12,804 nucleotides of DNA, from assembly GCA_946529195.1 (NCBI GenBank), contig CAMMZE010000013.1, forward strand, positions 1 to 12,804, read 5' to 3'. This stretch comes from an uncultured Lachnospiraceae bacterium (GTDB lineage Bacteria; Bacillota_A; Clostridia; Lachnospirales; Lachnospiraceae). This document shows, piece after piece, positions 7,331 to 12,804 of the stretch. A program made the position numbers and the translations under genes. How positions within the stretch are numbered: position 1 is the stretch's first letter; each line of letters opens with the position of its first letter. The notes under the pieces are model-generated. The model made no database searches. It was given only the letters and a program-made list of their open reading frames with translations, and was not told the origin of the DNA.

Positions 7331-7361
7331 AAAAAAAAGCAGAGAACGTTTTGTCCTCTGC
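7331..7361 (-). terminator. Intrinsic terminator closing the clpX-linked gene group
   Basis: Minus-strand arms GCAGAGGA (7361-7354) and TTCTCTGC (7346-7339) form an 8-bp stem with one G-U pair and a 7-base loop, followed by eight Ts (7338-7331). It lies 19 bases after the stop codon of the 328-residue protein and directly upstream of the phosphate operon control region. Confidence 0.88.
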
Positions 7362-7380
7362 TGTCTGCATAAACAATTCT

Positions 7381-8367
7381 TTATAATTCCGTAAATTCTG
7401 TCCCGGCTATCTCTATCGTTCCCGCGAGCATCAGGTAATAACGAAGGTATCTGGACTGAAGCAAGTCTCTCAGATGATAGTATTCCTCCAGAGGCTCTTC
7501 CTCTGCAAAAGGATCATACTCCTCCTCTTCTTCCCCTTTCCCCATCGGCAGGATCTGATAGGCAAAACCAAACCGTTCTCCATATTCCAGGCGAAGGATC
7601 ACGCCATCTTCTGCAATCGGGATCTGGGCGCTGCGCATGGGCTTTTTGACCGGACCATCCGTCAGCACACCGTCCCTGTCCCCGGGAAGCGGCATCCAGG
7701 GCGGGCACTCTGCCAGAAAGCGGTAGACCTCCTCATCCAGATAATAGTTTTCATCCGGGATCCCCATCTGATCGGAATGAAGGCGATCCTGATCCATATA
7801 ATAGAGAATCAGCAGATAGGGAAGATAAGCTGATCCCGCCGCCTGAGAAATGGATCTGTAAGAAGCCGCTGTTGTCTTTTCCGGCTCCTGACACTCCCAG
7901 AATGATTCACCCAGGATCAGATATTCCAGCTGCTTTTTCTCCTCGTCCCGGCACAGGCACAGATAGGTCTTCCCGTTTTCCTTCCGGTCCAGAGACAGCT
8001 GGAGCGTATGTATCCCCTTTTCTTTCTTCTGCTGCAGACATATAAGAGCCTCTCCTGCTTGCACAAAAGCACAGCATCCGGTATTCTCTCCCGCCCTGAT
8101 CCTGGAAAGATCAAAGGCCAGAACATCTTCCGGGTCTTCTTCCCGCATAATCTCACAATTATCCAGGACCTGATCCATCTTCCGGATCAGGTTCTCCAGC
8201 TGCTGTAATGCTCCCCGCGCCTGCAGGGCAGCCATGGAAAAGCCGGATGCATCCGCTCCGGCTTCTTCCAGTTCTTTGACCAGCCTTTCCCGCTGTTCAG
8301 TGTCCAGCCGGTCTCTGAGCAGCTGGTACTGATCCCGCTGCTTTTTTGTCAATCTGAATTTTGTCAT
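7381..8367 (-). CDS. Unrecognised acidic 328-residue protein
   Basis: I do not recognise this family. The product has no signal peptide or membrane segment, so it is probably cytoplasmic. Residues 1-75 are predicted helical and highly charged (RLTKKQRDQYQLLRDRL, then LQQLENLIRKMDQVLDN), likely a coiled coil. The middle (about 75-160) looks like alternating strands with several Cys (C71, the pair in NTGCCAF and the C-x-C in YLCLC). The C-terminal third contains a proline-rich PPWMPLPGD turn, an acidic run (GKGEEEEEYDPFAEEEPLEEYY) and a Tyr-rich helix (LLQSRYLRYYLM). No zinc-ribbon spacing or known catalytic motif was found. The ATG at 8367 is six bases after the deacetylase-like gene's stop with only a weak GGGA ribosome site, so translation may depend on the upstream gene. 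It is the last gene before the terminator at 7331-7361. Confidence 0.85.
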   Translation of the reverse strand: MTKFRLTKKQRDQYQLLRDRLDTEQRERLVKELEEAGADASGFSMAALQARGALQQLENLIRKMDQVLDNCEIMREEDPEDVLAFDLSRIRAGENTGCCAFVQAGEALICLQQKKEKGIHTLQLSLDRKENGKTYLCLCRDEEKKQLEYLILGESFWECQEPEKTTAASYRSISQAAGSAYLPYLLILYYMDQDRLHSDQMGIPDENYYLDEEVYRFLAECPPWMPLPGDRDGVLTDGPVKKPMRSAQIPIAEDGVILRLEYGERFGFAYQILPMGKGEEEEEYDPFAEEEPLEEYYHLRDLLQSRYLRYYLMLAGTIEIAGTEFTEL

Positions 8368-8373
8368 AGTATT

Positions 8374-9264
8374 TTATTCCCAATCTTCGCTATCGGCAGT
8401 TTCCTCTTCCTCTGCCTCGATCGTATAATAATCCTCATCCGTATTGAGCACAACATCCTTGGCATCCGCCATCTCTGATACCGTAACCAGCTGATATCCG
8501 TCCTTGATCAGATCAGGCAGAAGATTGCGTACCGCATTCACCGTAGAAGTGTACTGGTCATGCATGATCACGATTCCGCCGTCTGACGCGTATTCCTGGG
8601 CAAGCGAACGGGTCGTTGCGGCATCATCATAAACAGTATCCTCCGTATCTACGCTCCAGAGGATCAAAGGCATCTTCAGCGCCGCCCGGATCATATCCTG
8701 CACATAGCCCCCGTAAGGTCTGGCAATGCTGCAGGTCATCCCCGAGTACTGTTCGATCTTGCTGATCCGTTCTTTCAATGTCTTCTTCAAATCCGCATCT
8801 GAATAGTCTGCCAGCTCTCCCGGATCCGTGATATACAGGCCAACCTCACATCCCATCCTTCTCATACGCTTGAGCAGAGGAGCGGTGCTCTCATCCAGCT
8901 TGTCAGGATCGATAAAAAAGGTGGCATGGGCCTGGTTTTCCTGGAGGACATCCAGAAGCTTTTCCGTGACCTCCGCATCCGGCCCGGCATTGAAGGTCAA
9001 TGCCAGCATAGGTTTTGAGGCATCCAGTGTCCTGGTCGAAGTAAAGGCTGCAATGCCCCCATTCTCCTGTGCAAGCTGCTCCAGGCGTCCGGGAATACTG
9101 TTGGTGACTACATTGTAAAAGGCTGTCTGCCTCTCTTCCACGACTGCTGTAATGTCATGGATCTGCGTGATTTCTTCCTCTGTATAGATCTTTTTGGAAG
9201 AACAGCCTGCCAATGCCAGTCCCGCCCCAAGCAGCACAGCCGCGATTGTCAGTATCTTTTTCAT
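8374..9264 (-). CDS. Polysaccharide-deacetylase-fold lipoprotein lacking the metal-binding residues
   Basis: A 296-residue exported lipoprotein: hydrophobic signal (4-19) and a canonical L-A-G-C lipobox with lipidated Cys21. A helical segment (about 27-70) precedes a NodB-homology domain (about 85-265). That domain keeps the scaffold of family motifs, namely RPYG (182-185), LWSVDTEDT (202-210), MHDQ with His235, and GYQLVTVSEM at the end. However, motif 1, normally TFDDGP, reads TFNAGP (90-95), so both Asps, including the catalytic base and a metal ligand, are replaced. Motif 2, normally HTxxHP, reads YITDP (144-148), so both His metal ligands are gone. It is therefore probably a non-catalytic, carbohydrate-binding relative on the outer membrane face. 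A short acidic tail closes it. The ATG overlaps the zinc-ribbon gene stop by four bases (ATGA) with GGAGG upstream. Confidence 0.92.
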   Translation of the reverse strand: MKKILTIAAVLLGAGLALAGCSSKKIYTEEEITQIHDITAVVEERQTAFYNVVTNSIPGRLEQLAQENGGIAAFTSTRTLDASKPMLALTFNAGPDAEVTEKLLDVLQENQAHATFFIDPDKLDESTAPLLKRMRRMGCEVGLYITDPGELADYSDADLKKTLKERISKIEQYSGMTCSIARPYGGYVQDMIRAALKMPLILWSVDTEDTVYDDAATTRSLAQEYASDGGIVIMHDQYTSTVNAVRNLLPDLIKDGYQLVTVSEMADAKDVVLNTDEDYYTIEAEEEETADSEDWE

Positions 9265-9797
9265 ACAGGTTCTTCCTCCGGTATCGTATCTTCTGCAGTA
9301 TCCTCTTTTGCGGCTTCCTCCTGTACAGGCTCAGCCTTTTCCTCTTCAGCTCCTTTGACAGGCTCAGATTCTGCTTCCTCCGCTTCCGGCTCTGCCGTCT
9401 CAGGCTCCGGCTCTTCCTCTTTTACTGCAAAATCCGGCAGACGGGTGCCGCACTTCTGGCAGAAGACAGCTTCCTTCCCTGCCTTTGCCCCGCATACCGG
9501 GCAAAGTCTCTGACCGGTCTTTTTCGCGATCAGCTGATCATTTTCCGCCATGGCTTCCTTGCAGTCTTCAATCTGTCTGACCAGCATCTCCATCTCAGCA
9601 GGAATCTGATCGTTATCGATCTTTTCAAGAAACATTCTGCCAATCTGCGCGTAGCAGTTGTTTAACTCCTTCTTTAAAGAATCCTGTTCCATCTTCAGTT
9701 TGCGAAGCTCTACAGCATCGCTGGATTTTTGGAACATACTCTCAGAAGATTTTGAAAAAGCTTCCAGACTCTTTTTTAAATCATCAAAAAACGACAT
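9261..9797 (-). CDS. Coiled-coil / zinc-ribbon protein with acidic tail
   Basis: A 178-residue soluble protein with no signal or membrane segment. Residues 1-95 are predicted helical and charged (for example LRKLKMEQDSLKKELNN), probably a coiled coil. A zinc ribbon follows with CPVCG (Cys99, Cys102) and FCQKCG (Cys113, Cys116). Residues 126-178 are a low-complexity tail of Glu, Pro and Ala, likely disordered. Such N-helical zinc-ribbon proteins are widespread in Clostridia but have no assigned function; adaptor or protein-protein contact is a guess. The start at 9797 has a strong AGGAGG eight bases upstream. It follows clpX by 75 bases with no terminator and no convincing promoter in the gap, so read-through from clpX is likely. 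It overlaps the next gene by four bases. Confidence 0.88.
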   Translation of the reverse strand: MSFFDDLKKSLEAFSKSSESMFQKSSDAVELRKLKMEQDSLKKELNNCYAQIGRMFLEKIDNDQIPAEMEMLVRQIEDCKEAMAENDQLIAKKTGQRLCPVCGAKAGKEAVFCQKCGTRLPDFAVKEEEPEPETAEPEAEEAESEPVKGAEEEKAEPVQEEAAKEDTAEDTIPEEEPV

Positions 9798-9872
9798 CTT
9801 TCCTACCTCCTGTATACTGGTTTCTACTTAAAATATATCACAGATCACGAGATCCTGCTATACCGTTACAGA

Positions 9873-11252
9873 CTAGTTGCCCGGCAAAACAGGGATCGTG
9901 CGCATACCGATCAGCGGACTTCCTTTTCCTTCTATGTAAGCTCTGGTCACCGTTACAGAGCCTATGCCGGGATCCTTTGGAATCTCATACATGATATCCA
10001 GCATGAACTCTTCGATGACACCGCGCAATGCTCTGGCACCTGTCTTTTTCTCTGCCGCCCGCTCTGCTATGGCTTCGATCGCGTCATCATCAAAGCGCAG
10101 GTCTACTTCGTCCAGAGCCAGAAGCTTGCGGTACTGTTCCAGGATCGCGTTTTTGGGTTCTTTCAGGATCCGCACCAGCATTTCCTTGCTGAGTCCCTCC
10201 AGAACGACCAGGACCGGCAGACGGCCAAGGAATTCAGGAATCATGCCGAAGCTGCGAAGATCATCGATTGTGGTCTTTGCCAGTATGTTTTCATCGTCTT
10301 CATAGCGGTCTTTCAGGTCCGCGCCAAAGCCGATCGAACTGCTTTTTGTCAATCTGGCCTTGACCACCTTTTCCAGTTCCGGGAATGCCCCGCCGCAGAT
10401 AAAAAGAATATTTCTGGTGTTGACCGTGACCTGGGGAACCATGGCATTTTTGCTGGTCGCGCCGACCGGCACCTCTACCTCGCTGCCCTCCAGAAGCTTG
10501 AGCAGTCCCTGCTGCACAGACTCCCCGCTGACATCCCGGCTGGTCGTGTTGCGCTTCTTGGCAATCTTATCGATCTCATCAATAAAGATGATACCTTCCT
10601 GGGCTCTCTCCACATCATTATCCGCAGCCAGAAGCAGTTTGGAAACAACACTCTCGATATCATCCCCGATATAGCCCGCCTCTGTCAGAGAAGTGGCATC
10701 CGTGATGGCAAGCGGTACATCCAGAAGCCTGGCCAGGGTCTGGACCAGGTAGGTCTTGCCGCAGCCGGTCGGGCCGATCATCAGGATATTGGACTTATCA
10801 ATCTCGATATCATTCATCGATGCGGTCCGCACACGCTTGTAGTGGTTGTAAACAGCTACCGAAATGACTTTCTTGGCAAATTCCTGCCCAATCACATATT
10901 CATCCAGCTGCTCTTTGATCTTATGCGGAGCCGGGATCTTTTTCCGGTCAAATTTCTCCGGTTCTTTTTTTACAGAATGCTTGACCCGGTTGCGTTCCGG
11001 CATCCGCATATCTTCTAAATGGTTCAGATTCATGCCTGCCAGCATATCCGGAAGATTGATCTCCAGATCCTGCATGCCTCCCATGCTGGTCATGCCATTT
11101 TGCATACAGTCCACGCAAATGCAGAGACTGTTATCTTTATTGAGCCGGAGCATCTTTCCGGCCTTGCTCTCCGGCCTGCCGCATACAAAACAGACGCTTT
11201 CGTAGCGATCTGTATCCTTTCCGCCGGATCCGTCCTGATTATCTATTCCCAT
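9873..11252 (-). CDS. clpX: ATP-dependent protease ATPase subunit ClpX
   Basis: ClpX is a hexameric AAA+ unfoldase that feeds tagged proteins to ClpP. The N-terminal zinc-binding domain has Cys21, Cys24, Cys46 and Cys49 with the expected spacing. The AAA+ core shows Walker A GPTGCGKT (160-167), the pore loop GYIG (193-196), Walker B IIFIDEID (221-228), FLGRLPV with the Arg finger (341-347) and sensor 2 GARALR (405-410). The IGF loop (307-309) that docks on ClpP is intact, so it should work with ClpP although none is in this window. At 459 residues it is longer than the usual 410-430. The extra length is a Met-rich linker (about 50-105) between the zinc domain and the ATPase. The absence of tig/clpP/lon neighbours suggests a possible second clpX copy. 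Start at 11252 with AGGAGG 5-6 bases before. Confidence 0.96.
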   Translation of the reverse strand: MGIDNQDGSGGKDTDRYESVCFVCGRPESKAGKMLRLNKDNSLCICVDCMQNGMTSMGGMQDLEINLPDMLAGMNLNHLEDMRMPERNRVKHSVKKEPEKFDRKKIPAPHKIKEQLDEYVIGQEFAKKVISVAVYNHYKRVRTASMNDIEIDKSNILMIGPTGCGKTYLVQTLARLLDVPLAITDATSLTEAGYIGDDIESVVSKLLLAADNDVERAQEGIIFIDEIDKIAKKRNTTSRDVSGESVQQGLLKLLEGSEVEVPVGATSKNAMVPQVTVNTRNILFICGGAFPELEKVVKARLTKSSSIGFGADLKDRYEDDENILAKTTIDDLRSFGMIPEFLGRLPVLVVLEGLSKEMLVRILKEPKNAILEQYRKLLALDEVDLRFDDDAIEAIAERAAEKKTGARALRGVIEEFMLDIMYEIPKDPGIGSVTVTRAYIEGKGSPLIGMRTIPVLPGN

Positions 11253-11298
11253 CTCAGCCTCCTGCCTGCCCAGTCTGTCAACTTGTATTTCTGCTTCT

Positions 11299-11327
11299 AT
11301 TATAGTCTATATAACCAGGCGCTTCAA
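11299..11327 (-). promoter_or_regulatory. Promoter of clpX
   Basis: Minus strand: -35 TTGAAG (11327-11322), exactly 17 bases, then a perfect -10 TATAAT (11304-11299), about 47 bases before the clpX start. Inverted arms GGCGC/GCGCC (11332-11336 and 11318-11322) flank and overlap the -35. No CtsR-type heptad repeat was found in this gap. Confidence 0.82.
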
Positions 11328-11346
11328 GTCTGCGCCTTTCTTCCGC

Positions 11347-11387
11347 AAAAGAATACTCCCGCACTGGCCTTTTGCCGGCGCGGGAGT
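11347..11387 (-). terminator. Intrinsic terminator of the HtrA-type protease gene
   Basis: Minus-strand arms ACTCCCGC (11387-11380) and GCGGGAGT (11362-11355) form a perfect 8-bp GC-rich stem that can extend by three more pairs (GCC/GGC) across a bulge. They are followed by ATTCTTTT (11354-11347). It starts about 21 bases after the protease stop and just upstream of the clpX promoter. Confidence 0.8.
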
Positions 11388-11408
11388 CGCCTGAACTATT
11401 TTATCTGA

Positions 11409-12782
11409 TCAGCCTGCGTATTCTGCATTTTCCTCACTTCCAAAGATATCAGAAGCATCGGATTTGCTGCCCAGGATCGTTGTCAGATCCTGAGAAACAT
11501 ATTCCTTGCCGCTCGGGAAGGACACTGTGATCGTTACACTGTCGCCAGCCGAGCATCCTGCCAGAGCTTCCTGCAGTTCTTCCATGGTGGAGATGGTCTC
11601 GCCATTGAAAGCGGTAATGATGCATCCGGCCTGAAGTCCTGCCCGCTGTGCCGCAGATCCGGACTCTACGCTGCTGATATAAACGCCTGCCGGCGCATTG
11701 TATGTCTTGGCAGTCTCCTCATCAATCGTACCACCGCGGATGCCCAGGTAAGCCTCCTGATTTTTGTTGGCCTGCAGGGTACCGTCAATGATAGCCTTTG
11801 CTGTCTCAATTGCACTGTTGATCGGGATAGCGTATCCCATACCCTCTACAGAGGTGTCTTCATACTTGACTGTATTTACACCAATGACTTCGCCGTTTCC
11901 ATTTAAAAGTGCGCCGCCGCTGTTGCCGGGGTTGATCGCAGCGCTGGTCTGCAGCAGGGTCATCGTCTTATCTGTCAGCTGTACTTCTCTGCTGACAGCG
12001 CTGACAACACCAGTCGTAACAGACTGTCCGTATCCGAGTGCATTACCGATGGCAATCGCGCTCTCACCGACCTTAAGATTATCAGAATCGCCCATAACAG
12101 CCACACGGATGGTATCCTTGGTATCTGCGGAAAGCTCATCCATATCAATCAGAATCACGGCTATATCCGCGTCCTCATCGTATCCTTTTACGGTAGCTTC
12201 GGCTGTAGTCTCATCAGAGAACTTGACACTCACCTGCGTCGCGCCTTTGACTACATGATAGTTGGTCATGATATACAGGGTGTCTCCGTCTTCACTGAGA
12301 ATGATGCCGGAACCGGCTCCCTGGGCATTCTGTGTATACTGACGGCCAAACCAGTCCGTTACGGTCTGCTGGGACTCTGTATTGACCGCTACAATACTGG
12401 GCATAACCTGCGAAACGATATCCGCTACTCCGCCTGCCTGTACCGTATCTGCAGAAGAAGATGACGTCTGTACAATCTGGACACTGCCGGGAGTCGCCGT
12501 GCTCTCCTGTGCGCTGGAAACCGCAGGAATCGACGTACCGGTCACCTTATAAAATCCGAACATGGCTCCTGAAGCAGCAAGTCCGAATACCAGTCCCAGA
12601 CACAGCGCCTTCATCACAGAGCGGGAAAACCCGCCCTTCTTCTTTTTCTTTCCGCCGCCAGAGCCGCCATTTCCGCCAGTGCTGCCGCCGGATCTGCTCC
12701 GCGTATCATCATAATAAGTATACTCGTTGCTGTAAGAATACTCATCGTTTCCCTTTACATATGTGTCATCGTCATAATACAT
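11409..12782 (-). CDS. htrA: HtrA/DegP-type serine protease with one PDZ domain, membrane anchored
   Basis: An envelope quality-control protease. Numbered from the ATG at 12788 (459 residues): an unusual cytoplasmic head with eight Tyr and many Asp (1-30), a Gly/Ser stretch (33-46), five Lys (47-51), one membrane segment (about 60-80), a Ser/Thr-rich extracellular linker (about 84-120), a trypsin-like domain and a PDZ domain (about 345-433) with YLGIRGG and VESGSAAQRAGL. The catalytic triad is His178 (TNYHVV), Asp208 (DADIAV) and Ser290 (NPGNSGG), all present. The ATG at 12788 is only two bases from AAAGGAG, whereas the ATG two codons later (12782) has eight bases, so I prefer 12782. The upstream promoter lies outside the window. 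It is separate from clpX, with a terminator between. Confidence 0.93.
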   Translation of the reverse strand: MYYDDDTYVKGNDEYSYSNEYTYYDDTRSRSGGSTGGNGGSGGGKKKKKGGFSRSVMKALCLGLVFGLAASGAMFGFYKVTGTSIPAVSSAQESTATPGSVQIVQTSSSSADTVQAGGVADIVSQVMPSIVAVNTESQQTVTDWFGRQYTQNAQGAGSGIILSEDGDTLYIMTNYHVVKGATQVSVKFSDETTAEATVKGYDEDADIAVILIDMDELSADTKDTIRVAVMGDSDNLKVGESAIAIGNALGYGQSVTTGVVSAVSREVQLTDKTMTLLQTSAAINPGNSGGALLNGNGEVIGVNTVKYEDTSVEGMGYAIPINSAIETAKAIIDGTLQANKNQEAYLGIRGGTIDEETAKTYNAPAGVYISSVESGSAAQRAGLQAGCIITAFNGETISTMEELQEALAGCSAGDSVTITVSFPSGKEYVSQDLTTILGSKSDASDIFGSEENAEYAG

Positions 12783-12804
12783 ATTCATGACTCCTTTCTG
12801 ACTT

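Noticed and set aside
8374..9264. Active peptidoglycan or chitin deacetylase
   Set aside because: The Asp and His residues for catalysis and metal binding are replaced, so I describe it as a likely pseudoenzyme.
9798..9872. A separate promoter between clpX and the zinc-ribbon gene (TATATT as -10)
   Set aside because: The hexamer 17 or 18 bases upstream shares almost nothing with TTGACA, so read-through from clpX is the simpler reading.

Overview
The window comes from a low-to-mid GC Gram-positive bacterium, most likely a Clostridia/Lachnospiraceae-type Firmicute. This rests on AGGAGG-type ribosome binding sites before most genes, TTGAAA/TATAAT-type promoters, a PhoP-type TTAACA box, lipoproteins with short lipoboxes, and the protein families present; no rRNA or marker tree was available. 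All twelve genes (ten complete with their own start and stop, one complete but with a start choice at the right edge, one cut off at the left edge) lie on the minus strand, so transcription runs from high to low coordinates. No mobile element, CRISPR array, tRNA or rRNA was seen. Every non-coding gap is shorter than 180 bases.

The window splits into five transcription units, four of which end in a visible intrinsic terminator. (1) An HtrA/DegP-type membrane-anchored serine protease (about 12788-11409) ends at the hairpin at 11347-11387. (2) clpX (11252-9873) has a strong promoter at 11299-11327. It is followed by a coiled-coil/zinc-ribbon protein with an acidic tail, a lipoprotein of the polysaccharide deacetylase fold whose metal-binding residues are gone, and an unrecognised acidic 328-residue protein, with a terminator at 7331-7361. 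(3) A Na+/phosphate cotransporter with a fused PhoU domain, an OmpR/PhoB-type response regulator and a PhoR-like histidine kinase (7235-3477) form a tight operon behind TTAACA repeats that look like a PhoP binding site, ending at the hairpin at 3428-3469. (4) prfC, release factor 3 (3300-1708), has its own promoter, a leader hairpin and a terminator. (5) A DegV fatty-acid-binding protein, a hypoxanthine/deoxyinosine-DNA glycosylase and a small lipoprotein cut by the window edge (1578-1) follow a TTGAAA-17-TATAGT promoter.

Functionally the region is mostly housekeeping: protein quality control (HtrA, ClpX), translation termination (RF3), phosphate sensing and uptake, DNA repair and lipid handling. 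The parts most worth a second look are the apparent self-regulated phosphate module, with its box and transporter-fused PhoU, and the genes behind clpX. That group combines a degenerate deacetylase, a zinc-ribbon protein and an unknown protein, all three with glutamate-rich stretches. I see no convincing defence island or wholly new system; the clpX-linked trio is the best candidate for undescribed biology.
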